This document shows, in pieces, positions 1 to 12,700 of a stretch of 64,000 nt of DNA. The stretch comes from Lanius collurio. Lineage: Eukaryota > Chordata > Aves > Passeriformes > Laniidae. Numbering within the stretch: position 1 is the first letter of the stretch; every line of letters starts with the position of its first letter. Below the pieces are notes generated by a model, which saw only the letters and a program-made list of their open reading frames with translations, did no database searches and was not told the origin of the DNA. The stretch spans positions 21,878,504 through 21,942,503 of the forward strand of contig JACBWW010000015.1 in assembly GCA_020086605.1 (NCBI GenBank). The letters are read 5' to 3'. A program made the position numbers and the translations under genes.

Positions 1-2449
1 CTTTAGTAACCTGTCCCTTCTGTCCTCGGCCAATGTGAGCAGCACAAGCAGTACCAGTCCTGACCTTTCTCTGCAAGCTTGCCTCTGCTTTCTCTCCCCA
101 GGGTTAGACTGGCAGCACTCACCTTTGGCTGTATCTTCAGACAACTTTAAGGATTTTTTTCAGGGTACTGAAGTTCACACGTGTTCAGTCCATTGGGGAT
201 CTCAGCACCTAGCACCAGTGTATCTCCACATAACCTGTTGAGCTCTGCATGTTATACCACTGTTACCAGCCTACTGAGGCAACTTTGCAGGACCTCTGTT
301 GGTATTACTGTGTTTGGATATTCTCTATTCTACCTCATGGGTACTGCTCTCTGGTATTTTCAAATTTAAAAAAAAAAAGTATTCTTTAGGCTGTTGGTTG
401 CATACACACACAAAATAAATAAATCTAAATCTCTCCACCTATAGCCTTTGACATCTCTTAAGCACCATTTGCGTGTATAGCTTTTTCTAGAGTCACGGAG
501 AAAAGGAATTATTTTCTGAGGCAGATGGCATCTTCAACTCTTCACTGCTGTGCTAGCCAGCTAGGCTAATCCACGCTGCAGAGGATTGCCTCACTTTGCT
601 TGAGGACAGAGAGAGAGGTTATCTCAGCTCACAGCTGAGGCAAGAGACAAAACAAGGCAGGTGCCTTTGCACTGATGCAGACCAGGCACCCTCCCACCAC
701 CTGCTGAGAGTGCTGAGGACCCTATCTTTCAGCAAGACAGATAAAAGGAGGAGCTAGGCACAGCAGCTTCTCAAATGCTCCAACTATTCCCAAAGCAACT
801 GCCCATTTAGGTCCTTAATTTTATGGCAAAACACTTCTAGAAGCTTAGCTCAGCTTTCAGATCGCTAGTTTATCCTTCATAGTACTGCTTTTGGCCCATC
901 AGACTATTTGCAGTTTACTTTTCACCTCAAGCCAAGTCCAGTAATTAAGTATAACTAACATAAAAAATCCCAACAAAACATTTCAAAAGGCATTTAAATA
1001 TAGGTAAGGCAACTCCTGCCTGCATGCAAAGCCCCTACCAACTTCTAAAAAGATTTAGTATCAATGATTAAACCTGTGAGAAGTAGTCACACTGTTTTAG
1101 TTTTTAAGAAATTTGCAGTAGGGGAAAAGAAATGCCAAGCATGGTTCATCAAAACAGCCAAAATGCTGCTAAGGAAAGAAATTACATTGGGATTAATAAT
1201 TTCACATATATGTGCAGCATTTGAGAGTAGGACAGTACAAAAATAGATCAAACCCTTTTGACAGGCTCTCATTTGTTCACACCATTCCAAGTCATGTTGT
1301 CTGAACTGGTAAGGTGAACCAGAAAAATTGAGTTATGCACTAACAGTGCAAAGATCTACTCTTTTGCAGAAAGTTATAAAAACATTGATGCACAAATTAA
1401 GCACCAAGTTAAGTAAAAACTATGGCATTTTGTACACATAAAATCTAACAGCTCATGATTCAAGCCCTAAAAAATAAGAATAAAGTTTACAACCCAAAGG
1501 ATTAGAAACTATTCTTTGTGTTGCTTTGGTTTTGGGGTTGTGTTTGTCTTAAATTAAAGAACTAATTTTAAAATAAGGTTTTTTCTATGAAATCTTAGAG
1601 ACAGCAAGCCATAAGAAAATTCCACACATTCAAAACACAGGCATGTGTGTCATTCAGATCACGTTGATTCTTGTCAGGAGAGAAAATTTCTTTCAAAATT
1701 AAGCAGTCCTAAGAAATTCCCTAATTCAGTTGTGGAGAAGTTTGATTACTCCCTGTCAATGGATTTCTGAGTTAAAAAGCTATAAAGTTTATCTTAATTT
1801 TTTTCCATGTCTAATTGGAGTGAACTATTGATTTCTGCATGCCCTCAACCAGCAGCATCCCAACTACATTGTACAGCCCAACAACACTGCATAATCCCCA
1901 TTGTAAACACTTATTTTGAGGTGTGTTTTTCATTATTTAGCTGTGGAAGACAGAATATAGACAAGCCTAATCTGTTGTCATCCATGGTTGTCAGAGAAAA
2001 GTTAATTAGCTTCAGGTTTAAAATGTACTCCTCCTCCTCTTCAAAGGCCCAAATGTGGACTGACCTGCGGCTCTGACAGCTGTCACAAAGCACAAACCTG
2101 TCCCTCCCACAAAATACAGTCGTGCCTCTCTGTGATGCCATTGCTGCTCACGTGCTGCTGGCCAGCAGAACTCACATGCTCTGAGTGAACAGTTAACCCC
2201 AAGACAGACCCCACCAAAGTTTACCATCCACTTCCAATTAATACCAGGATTCTGGAAGAAAATGCTAGTGCTGCTTTTTCACTCTAATAAAGCAACTACG
2301 TCTGCAGCAAGACAAACTTGAAAAAGGAGACTAATACCTGTAGGAAGAGAGACTAAGTGCTCCTCTTGGGTTAAGAGAAAAGGCTCAGTTGTCCAACCAA
2401 ATTTTCTACCCAGTGAGAAATGTACACATCCACACCATGAACAGGAGAA
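1..2449. other. AT-rich non-coding block left of first CR1
   Basis: Only short frames without family resemblance. If the CpG island is the BMPR1B promoter this is intron 1 of that gene. I see no exon or repeat that I can support. Confidence 0.6.
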
Positions 2450-3440
2450 CTCTGAAACAGTGGTGAAGGCACCCAAATCCAGCTGGAGGCCAGTGACTAA
2501 TGATGACCAGGGCAAAGGGATCAAGTGCCATCTAAAGAAGTTTGTGGACAGCACAAAGCTGGGTGGGAGTGTTGATCTACTGGAAGGTAAGAAGGCTCTA
2601 CACAGGGATCTAGGCAGGCTGGAACAATGGGCTGAGGCCAATAGATTCAGCGAAGCCGAGTACCAAGTCCTGCCCTTGTGTTACAACCATCCCATGAAGT
2701 GCTACAGGCTGAGGCAGAGTGCCTGGGAACCTGCCTGGGGGAAAAGAAAAGGACCTGGGGGTGCTGGTCAGCAGAAGCTGAACATGAGACAGCATGTGCC
2801 CAGGTGGCCAGAAGACCAATGGCATCGTGGCCTAGATCAGCAGTAGTGTGGCCAGCAGGACCAGTGTGGCCAGGGCAGTGATTGGCTCCCTGTACTTCGC
2901 ACTGGTGAGGTGGCACCTCAAGTGTTGTGTTCAGTTCTGGGCCCCTCACTACAAGAAGGACATTGAGGTGCTGGAGTGAGTGCAGAGAGGGCAGCAGAGC
3001 TGGGGAAGGGTCTGGAGCACAACTCTGCTGAGGAGCACCTGAGAGAGCTGGGGATGTTCAGCCTGGAGAAAAGGAGGCACAGGGGGGACCTTACACACTC
3101 TACAACTGCCTGAAAGGAGGATGTGGTGGGGTGGGGGGTCAGTTGGTTCTCCCGGGTAACAAGTGACAGGATGAGAGCAACTGGTCTGAAGTTGCCCCAA
3201 GGATGGTTTAGATTGGATACCAGTTTGGTTTTTTTCATGGAATGGGTTGTCAAGCATTGGAACGGGCTGCCCAGGGAAGTAGTAGAGTCACCATGCCTGG
3301 AAGTGTTCAAAACATGTGGATATGGCACCCAAGGACATGGTTTAGAGGTGAACATGGTGGTGGTGCTAAGCTGACCATTGGATTTGATGAACTTGATGGT
3401 CTTTTTCAACCTTAATGATTCCATGGTTCTCTGACTCTAT
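2450..3440 (+). mobile_element. CR1 LINE, 3' part including RT C-terminus
   Basis: The plus strand encodes decayed CR1 reverse-transcriptase text (KFVDSTKLGGSVDLLEGKKA, then LHRDLGRLEQWAEANR) and further on [15 protein letters not shown]. It ends in the family's typical FNLNDSM region and degenerate ATTCTATG-like octamers near 3415-3440. The catalytic box expected as F-A-D-D reads FVDS, and several residues before it are deleted, so the copy is inactive. CR1 elements are usually 5'-truncated with their 3' end kept, as here. Confidence 0.9.
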
Positions 3441-6400
3441 TAATGTTTCCTACCATAAGACTTCTTGTGAGAAGTGTCCTGTAAAAACCACCAAGCTAGC
3501 TGTACTGTAGTTTGAATGCAGAAATCAGAGACACTCTTAAGACAAAGCCCTTTTTACCATCATTCAGACAGAAATCACACCAGTATTTTAAGTCCTAAGC
3601 ACAACACGGATGCAAAGTTTCATGTTCACAATAGTTGCAAGATGCTGAACTCAGCAGCCCTGAATGCCTAGCAAGGAATGCTTGTGAATAAAAGAAAAAG
3701 ACAATTTTCAGTAACATTTTTAACAAGGAAAGACAAAACAATCTCCTAACTTCAGTTTTATCATGTCCATCAACAGCAGCATCTGGGACTCAACCTCATT
3801 CTCTACCCAGGGTCTCAAAACACTTTAAAAGGAGTACGTGACTGCACCTCATTGGACAGAAGGAGAGACACAGAGATGACATGGACCCATCCTATGGCAC
3901 ATCCTTGAAGCAGCACGACCCTCCTCGGCTTGAAGGGTTTCTCTGCCAATTCTCTGGTAGGACAAGACCCTACAAGACTTGCCTATGAATAAAAGAAGTC
4001 TATGATGCTTGCACACACTTAATTATATTTCTGCAGGCTATAAAAATCTTGCTCTACTCATTTTAACAAACTACCAGATAGTTATGCCTGAAGAGAAATT
4101 CCCTGTTAGGGAAAAAACCCCATTCATCCAACTTCAGGAGCAAATGCAAATAGCTAATTAACCTTATCTCCATTACACTGTCCTGACTTTGCAATACATC
4201 TGGCACAGAAGCAAGTATTTTTTTGCCTTGTCCAAATCTTCTCACATACGTACAGAGCCTACACTCAACGGGCTCTGAAGCAAATCTGACCAGCAGAGAT
4301 TTAGCCAGTACGTACGGGTATACCCTCCGACCCGTACTCTAAATGCACACCTTTGCATGTCATTCCATCACCACTTTGTTGGGGAAGAGAAATTGTCAGA
4401 CACATGAAGAAAACTGTATTTAACTATCTGGTTACAAATGAAGTTGAATCTGTGTAGTTAGGAGAGACAAACTAACTAACTAGCCAAATCCAGCTCATGT
4501 ACACGTTATCAATCCAAGGCAAATAAATATACTCTTTCATCCACCAGGTTTTTTTCCCCTAAAAGACTCATGTGCCAAAATTATTCATAATTTCATCTTT
4601 TCATGGTCTGTCTTAAATACAACTCTTTTTTGTTGGCCAAAATTGGCAAGGATAAAGCAAAGCAAATTGGACAAAAGGTCAAATTATAGTGAAATTGAAA
4701 TATTTATCAGAGCAGCTATTTCTGCCAAGGAAGATAATCACAAAGGTAATGTCTCATTTGATCCTTAATTGACCTGTGTGTTTTTAATTAGGAAACAGGG
4801 GAATTAACCTAGAGCTAATTACAGACTTCCTTTTACAAACCTGTAAGTGCGTAATTTTATTCACATAAGTATTTAGTGAAGTTATGCATGAACAAATACG
4901 TTTGTAGCTTCAGGGAATAGGTCTTGAATAACTTAACCTTTTAAAAACTTCCAAGTGGCTACTTTCTAAATATGCCTTATACATAATCCATTTTGTATTT
5001 TGGGCTTTAGATGTGACATTTTTCTGAACACCAAAGAGTATTTCCTTCTGTTTCAGCAAAACAGCAACAGTTACTTTTGTGTTGAGGAAATAAGTGGTAG
5101 CTTTAAAGAATGAACATTTTTAATTATGTGCCTTTATTCATCCTGGTCTGTGAAACTTCAGTCTTTGGCTTAATGGCAACGCAGTGCAGAGGTTTGTAGC
5201 AAAGCATTTTGACTTCAGCACTGAATTAATTTTAATGTGTAACAAAGTCAGTTTCAGGGGAAGAAACTTCCTGACACCTGTGTCATTCAGGTCCCTGCAT
5301 ACTACAATTCATTCACTCTTGGAAAAGCTTTCTGGAACATGTAAAGGGTGAACCTATGCTCCCTGGTGCTCTCCCCATGCTCACATTGCTGCTCCAGCAC
5401 CTTCATTACATTCAGAGTTTGCAAACTCTGTGGACCTGTATCAGCAGTCCTGCAGGCTGCCACAGATGATTCCAAATACCAATTATATAAGGCTCAAAAC
5501 TGTGATTGTGACTTCCATGCAAATGCCCTCCCTGCTGGCCATTGTACCACCAGATTGAGGACTTGCTTTACATCCTGACTCCAACAGAAAATAACTCCTT
5601 CAGCCTACTTTCCCAAGGCAATGTTTAGACTTACTTATCTGTGGATAAACACATCTGCCAGACCCTCTCTAATAAGTTTTGAGTCTATTGGCCAATTATA
5701 ACCAAATCTGACACAGGCTTGGAGGCCTAAGAGATATTCACTCTGACAAGCAGCAGAAAAGCAGGCAGCTGGGCAGACCAGAGTGATCCTGTGAGAGGAA
5801 GGCCAGAGCAGTGACAAACTGGGGACCCCAGCCTTGAGACACAACGCCAAAGAAAAGAGGTTCCTTTGGGTTTTGCTGCTTATCACAATCCTGCAATACA
5901 GTCTGTGCATGACAGCAACTAAAACATGCCTGTATTACCAGAGACACAGATACATGCTCTTCTCTGTGCACACTGTGTAAGCACTCACACCTGGGTGTGC
6001 CTGTACACTCTGGCATGGGCTGATCATAAAGAATAATTGATCACAAAGGTTTGGGTTTTTTACAGCTTGATGAGGTGTTGACATTTTAAGCAGAGAGAAG
6101 TAAACTCTGTAATGTGACGTGTGAAAAAAATGGTATAATATAATCAAACACTACATTATAAGGTATTTTAGTTACCTCAAAATCATTTCTGTATTACAAA
6201 AGAGTCCAGCACTTAGAGATGCTGTAATAGATAAATCTTTTCTCCTTTAAGGCACTCAAAAGAACAAGGTTGTTGATATATAGTGCAATGCAATTCATAG
6301 ATGTCATCACAATGTTACAATTTCAAGACTTTTTCAAAACTTATCCTATAACCCTTGTTACATTTTTGCTACCTCAACCAAATACAAAACAGCAAGAGGA

Positions 6401-8889
6401 AAGAGCTCACCAGAACTAAGCCCAATCTGAAATGTGCACTAGTGAAAAAAACAGTTTGACACGTGAACTTTAGACCGAACTACAGTGTTTTCAAATCGGT
6501 TTCCTCAAAATTTTGCCATCAGAAGCAAGAATTCTCAGTTTGCTGAGACAATTTAAAAATAGCTCGTATCTTCTGAAAAGAAAAATCTGAATGGTAATAA
6601 GCCTAAGATTTTATAGTTCATTTTACAGGGTACCCTTGACAAATATAACTAATTTGTTTCTGTTCTATATTTGCAGTATTTACAACACAAAGATCAGCAC
6701 GTTTTGGCACTTATGAGTCAAATACTACTACATCTATAAATCCTCACCAACTTCATAAGTTAAGAGTAATGACAACCCAGTAATCCATGTTGGTTTACAT
6801 ACAATCCTATCCTTGCATAACTCTAAGGTTGGTAGAAAATACCTGTTACAAGTTTTTAGAGACTTTTCTGGCTTGGCCCATACTCTGTCTAAAGGCTGTA
6901 AACTACTTATAATGGCTGTGGCTAGCAGCAGCACAGGCTGGACCCAGAGGCAGCCCTCCACTCTCCCCAGCACACTGCATCAAGTGTCATATCTGTAAGA
7001 CAAAGCAAAGCAGCCCCTTCCCTACAGGATTTACAGTCTGGACAAATGCTTTGTAGCCAGCATCAAGCCAACTGCAATTACCAGTTAAGACACAAAGCAG
7101 CTCATAAACCTTCTTCTAAAAAAAAAAAAAGTTAATCTTATTTCTCACATCATTTCCCACCTGAGCATCAGACTTCCTCTCATTGTTTCCTTACACCTGG
7201 CAACAGATATTGCATCTCACTTATTGAAGCTCTTGTTTTGTAGGAAACAATACATCGGGAAGAATGACAGAAACAGGCAAGAAAGACTAGACCCTGGGAA
7301 CGGCCTTTGTGAATCTGTCAGTTTACATCATCACCAATAAAAGCTCTCTTAAAGGGAGTTTCAAAACTTGAAGGCTCGATTCTGCCAAGAGATGAATGCT
7401 CCAGTCCCACTGCAGCAAAGGCCCCAGCATATGCATCACTTTAATTACACAAGTGCACCAATTAAAATGGACCCTCCTTGTATCCTTAAAATAAAGCAGG
7501 TATTTAAGTGCTAACATGAAGCCAAAGCATTTGGTATACTGACCCACAGGAAGGACTGCTATAAATCAGGATTACACACACAGATAAGTACAGATACAAC
7601 TATCCCAAAGGCCTGAGGGTATTTTTCCCCGATTGCACAAGTGTCAATCAAGGGCAGCTCAGCTGAAGCCAAGCAGGGCAGTAGGGTGTGGGAAGAGAGT
7701 CAAGGTCCTTAGGTTGTACTTACTGTGATGGATTCCTTATTTTGAAACAACTGCAGAACTGTTTCCTAACAATGCAAAATTTCAACACAAGAACCAGAGA
7801 ATCTTCTTACAAACACATTATGAGTCCATCATTATCACTCTAATAGTGAAATGCTGGTTGTGTTTTTGCTTGCTTTCAAAAACCTCTGAAAGAAACCCAC
7901 TCCCTGCCACATGCAGCCTCTGCCAGTAAAAGAAAGAAGGAATACTTGGTGCTGTAAGGCATGCTAGTCATCAGACAGAGGAGATTTTGTCCTCTGTAGG
8001 CAATCACACGGTAGCCATTCTGTCACACTAATGTACACTGCCTCCACGAGTTATTCCCAGAGACTGTCGTTTTTAACATCCTAACTTTAACATGCCTGAC
8101 ATGTAAAATGATCCATTCACAGAAAATAACTATGTCTCTGCTCATTTCTCTCCTCTTAAGGTAAACTTCGAGCAAAGTAGAAGAGAGCATTTTGGCCTGA
8201 AAAGGAGACAACAGAGAACACACTGGAAGTTTATAAAAGTGTGAATGGGACAGAGAGGAGCAGAGACCAGTTCTGCGTTAAGACATAGGTACTATCAAAC
8301 AAAGGTTCAGAATAAAATGCTATGGGGTTTGACAGAGTGTAAAGTTTAAGCTATGAAATTCCTTGCCACAGCACGTTGCTAAAAGTTTTCACAGGGTCAA
8401 GGGGCACTCAGAGCAGTTCGTGGAAAGGAAATATCAGCTGAATGCTATAAAGACCCCAGCTTTCCCTTAGAAAGCATCCAAGCTGCAAATCACTGCATGC
8501 TGAGAGAGCCTTCTGGAGAATTATCCTTACATGCCTGCCTTATTTTTACTCCCCCTCAGGCACTGCTTTCTGCATCGTCAGACCCAGAACGCTTAGACAG
8601 ACCTCTGGTTTTATCTACAAGTCACTCCTAAACAGTGATGCTTTCTGTAATTTACATTCAGCAGGTTCTTAAATCTAGTGGTCTTAACGCTATGTTTCTG
8701 AACATTACCGAAAACATCGACTGCTATAGCCTGGCCGGTAAATCAGAGTTCGTGTCAGTCCATCCATCACAAGCGACGAAGTCAGTGAGTTAACAATACA
8801 GTACTGCTGCGCGAGAGATTCCTGCTTCCCAAAGATTCACAGGGCCCTCCATCGTCCTCAGTTACAAAACAAGATGCACCTCGACAAAC
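3441..8889. other. Non-coding block between CR1 and CpG island
   Basis: No supported gene or interspersed repeat. The stretch at ~4680-4870 is repeat-free, dense in TAATTA/TTAATTA words and looks like conserved non-coding DNA. The last few hundred bases rise in CpG towards the island. It is likely the start of intron 1 if the BMPR1B assignment holds. Confidence 0.55.
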
Positions 8890-9117
8890 CGGCGTTTTGA
8901 TTTAAAAGTTCAGTTCGGGAGCGCTGCAGATCGCCAGCTCCGGAGGCGCACGTAACGAGATCGTATCAAGCCAGGTTCAGCGTGTGCCTGAAGCGAGCAG
9001 GTCCGACAGCCCGGTCCCGGCATGCTCCCGGCTGTGGCCACTCACTCGCCTCACCGCAGCTGCTCCCCCCGGGGCAAGGTCGGGGCAGCCCGAGGCGAGC
9101 GCTCTGAGCCGCTCACA

Positions 9118-9149
9118 GGACAGGACGGGACGGGACGGGACGGGACGGA
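9118..9149. repeat. CGGGA pentanucleotide tandem repeat
   Basis: Four perfect CGGGA units run from 9126 to 9145 and are flanked by imperfect units (AGGAC, CGGAC). It lies in the CpG island on the intron side of the candidate donor. Confidence 0.85.
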
Positions 9150-9372
9150 CCGGGCGGCCGCGGCTCCCCGAGCGCCCACCGGGGCTGGAGGGCGCCGGGC
9201 GCGTCCGGGGCGCTGCCCCCGCACAGGCGGGCGGCACTGGGGGCCCCCGGGGCTCGCAGGCCCGGCACCCCCGGGCCCCCCTGCACCCTCGGCCACAGGT
9301 GCCCGCCCGCCCCGCCACAGCATCTCCACGCCGCAGCACCCGCTCCCGGCTCCGGCTCCTCACCGTGCTTAC

Positions 9373-9560
9373 CGCCTGCGAAAGCTCCGCGGCGCTGCCT
9401 CCTCTGCCGGGGCTGCTGCCGCTCCCGGGGCTGCTGCCGCTCCCGGGGCTGCCGCCGCGCTCGCCCCCTTCCCGCCCGGCTCTCAGCCGCTCTGCTCAGG
9501 CTCGGGGTGGTTTGGGGCTTCCTCCCCTCCTCTCGCCCTCTCCAGCTCCCACTAGTGCTC
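9373..9560 (-). other. Putative non-coding first exon (3' edge defined by splice donor)
   Basis: Within the CpG island the minus strand reads GCAGGCG|GTAAGC with the GT at 9372-9371, a good match to the splice-donor consensus. An exon ending at 9373 would carry the 18-bp GC repeat (9407-9460) in its 5' UTR. The 5' boundary is not visible and 9560 is only a guess; GC boxes near 9611 suggest initiation just below them. If the synteny argument holds this is BMPR1B exon 1, whose coding start lies in later exons. Confidence 0.35.
9407..9460. repeat. 18-bp GC-rich tandem repeat, 3 units
   Basis: Unit CCGGGGCTGCTGCCGCTC occurs exactly at 9407-9424 and 9425-9442, and in degraded form at 9443-9460. 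It lies just upstream (minus sense) of the candidate splice donor at 9373. Confidence 0.9.
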
Positions 9561-9745
9561 GCACACCCGGCCAGCCGGACGAGGATTCGCGGCCGCCTCC
9601 TCCTCCTCCTCCCGCCCCCCCGCGGCCGCCGCTCCCCCGGTCGCTCCCGGGGGGCTGCGGAGCCGCGGGGCCGAGGCTGCACGGGCAGGTGACCCCCGTA
9701 CCCAGTCACCCCGGCCCCCACACACCCGGCCAAGAGCCCCTGCGC

Positions 9746-12700
9746 TTGGCTGGCGGGACGGGGAGATTTAAGAGAAGCGAAGCAATTTACTGCCAGGATT
9801 AAATTAACAATCGAGATAAAACGGACAGCGTGGGAACAGGCGATTGAAAGATGAATCGACGATACATTGCACAGTGTTTAGAGTGTCAGCAATAATCTGT
9901 TACTAAATGTAGGCAGCACCACATCCTCAGTGTGGGCACTCCTGCTGCGACTCGTACTACATCCCGCAGGCAGGCCACTACCATCCCGTGCTACCTTACA
10001 GCCTATGGTTTTCAGCCTCTACATTATCTTAATACTGCTTCTCTCTTCTCTGTGTTTGATTAAAGGCAATAAAAGATCAACAGTTTATCACACTGGTTGC
10101 TTATGACCACAGTTTAGTCCGCTATAATGAGAAAAAGGCAATTTTAAAATGGGAACGTTCAAGGGATCACTACATTAGCATTTTAGTGTACATCAGGAGT
10201 GCACTTTAAAACAGAGGTGCAGCAACCTCAGTGCACAGACTGCAAGCAGTAAGCCAAGACATGCATCCTGGGAGTTCACCTAATGCACTGTGGGGCCAGC
10301 AGGCATCCCATGCATGAGGTGAGGCCATAGCCAGTGCAAACACCTTGGCCTGAGCACCAGCTGCTTCACGTGGCAAATCTGCTGGGCCACACTCACTGGT
10401 CATGCAGACATACATCACTATAACCTCATATAATTTCAGTTTCTCACACTCAAGTTAATATACTCCCTCACTTTTCAAGCAGGTTGATGTGTTAATGCTA
10501 CATTCACATGGACAGGAGCTAGTCAGTGCCCCTTTAACTCAGAATGTTAAATTTGCAGAACATTGCTCCAATATTTTGGGCCACAGACGCAGGGGAGAGG
10601 GCAAACTATCTCCAACTGCTTGTCTCTCTGTTCTTAGGCCCAACCCTATCCTATTCCTCCTACTGTAGGCATGGGGCTTTTTTTCCACTTTACAAATACC
10701 TCAGTTAATAGTAGAGACTGACATGGTAGAAGACTTATTACTAGCCAAGGCACATTTGGAAATGCTGAAAAAAACAGGAGAAAGCTCATTCCAGCAAGAT
10801 TTATGCACTGCTATTTTGTGAAATCAGTGTATCAAGTTGTCCTTGTGCACTTCACGCTCCACACTTTTTTTGGTCTGTATCCTAGCCACAGCTCATTATA
10901 ACACAGGTATACTGTCTATTGTGAACCCAAGGTTTCTGTCTCAGCAGAGATACTTCACTTTTCAATTGGTTTCCCTCTTCTATTTACCTCCTATAGAAAA
11001 AAAAAAAAAAAGAGAATACCAAGACAAACAGAAGTGCTGGCTGCCTTAGAAAATGACTGAATATCTACTACTGCTGCACTGACAAGAAGAACCTAGAAAA
11101 GAGAGAACTCAAAGAGAAAAGAAAAACACACACTCAGGAAGTAATAAAGAGAGATGAAAAGGAAAAGAAGACATAAAAACAAATAGGAAAAGAACAAAAG
11201 GAAGGTGTAACTGAATTTAAGTGCCATAAAGTGAAACAGTTGGCAATGAGAAAGAGGCCTTATGGATGCCCTTGCCTCATACTGACAAACTAAGAAACTG
11301 AAAAGTGTGGTTTCCTTTGAGGCACCAAAATAATTAACTCTTTACTGAGTATGCGAGATTCAAGGATTTGTGCTATAGCACTCCAATGCCAGCATGCAGC
11401 CAAAAGGGGAAAGTTTTTTACCAATTTCTTTGAAAATATATAGCAAGCCTTAAAAAATGAATGCCCTTCTTACCTATGAAAATATGCAGATCTGGACTGA
11501 GCTCTAATGAAGGCATCATAATTCCTCTCTTCTCCCCACAAGCTCCAGTTAATCTCTTCTAACTGGATCATTCTAACTGGACCATGAAGCCAGCATTCTT
11601 TAACTCCTAATTATATCAGACCTGATTATAACAACACTTGAATGAAAATGCTCAAAATATCAGGCTCCCAGTGACATTACTGGAGAGGAGATACAGCGTT
11701 GCCTGACAAGACACTGTTGAGACTGCTGGGTAATTGTCTAAATCTTCTATCATTGCTAAGGCAAACACATGAAACCACAAAAATGTTGGAGCCTCCTAGC
11801 AAAGCTTTTAGCATGCTTTCACCTTCCTGACCTCTAAGTGTTGAGCACTCTGCAATTTCTTCTCATACTACATGTTGTCAGTGGAGGAGAATCCCCCTGC
11901 ACCCCCCCAGCCACCCCAAACAGATTCAAATAAACCATCCAGTGGAAAAACAAATATTGTGTGATCTCTTCTCCTTTTGTCTATGTTTAGGAAAGACAAC
12001 ATGATCACATAATCCGTTCTATTTTAGAATCAAATGCTCTCTCTCACTTTCCAAAACAGTAGTATTCTCCATGTTTTGTGCAGAGCCTGGTAGCTTTTTG
12101 TTTTATGCATTTCTTCTCCTTGGTAAACAACTTCATGGAGTCTGTTTGCCATTCAGTGGCCCTATGTATTTGACAAAGGAAATAACACACACATGCAACC
12201 CATTTATTCCCATTTTCCTAACTGTCGATCAGACATGATGATTTTTCTACTGCTCCAGAGCTGGAAGTTTCAGTAATATAGCAAAAAAAATGGTATTATC
12301 ATGCCAGATTAAGTACAGTTTGTTCTTTCCTGTACAGGCAGGGTAAGATTAGTTCTTATACTTCTGTAACACAATTACATCTCATCTTCAAAACTCTGTA
12401 CCAAACTTCACTTTTCTTTGTTTACTCACAGATTACAGCTGATGGTTCTGTACCATCTGTTTGCTGGAGTACAGTGTCTCTAGTGCAGTGCTGTGATTTT
12501 CAAATCAGCCCTTAAACAGCAATAAACAGAGTATCAAAAACCTTCTTCAGACAGCTAAAATATTACTTAGGAAAGAGATAATTACCACTTACACTATGTC
12601 AAAAATGCTTTTGTTCATCAGATAGTGTAATGCAGTATGCTTATAAAAAAACCCCAAACATGTAAAACACATCTTGTTTCATATTTGCTGTGCAAACCCT

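Larger units (their letters stand above)
8890..9745 (-). promoter_or_regulatory. CpG island; putative BMPR1B promoter
   Basis: This is an abrupt island of very high GC and CpG density in otherwise AT-rich DNA, with GC-box words such as the GGGGGCGGG complement at 9611-9619. It is the only strong island in the window. In mammals BMPR1B (a BMP type I receptor kinase) starts downstream of PDLIM5 on the same strand. PDLIM5 runs right to left here, so a minus-strand promoter about 35 kb beyond its end is what synteny predicts. The island could also drive a divergent or unrelated non-coding transcript. No coding exon of BMPR1B is in the window. Confidence 0.55.

Noticed and set aside
123..167. Minus-strand 45-nt exon candidate with CAAAG|GTGAGT donor
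   Set aside because: The donor is good but the acceptor side lacks a pyrimidine tract and the piece is tiny; too weak as a BMPR1B leader exon.
8984..9802. 272-codon plus-strand frame and 206-codon minus-strand frame in the CpG island
   Set aside because: Long frames arise by chance where stop codons are scarce in GC-rich DNA. Both are Pro/Arg/Gly-rich, overlap on opposite strands and show no domain.
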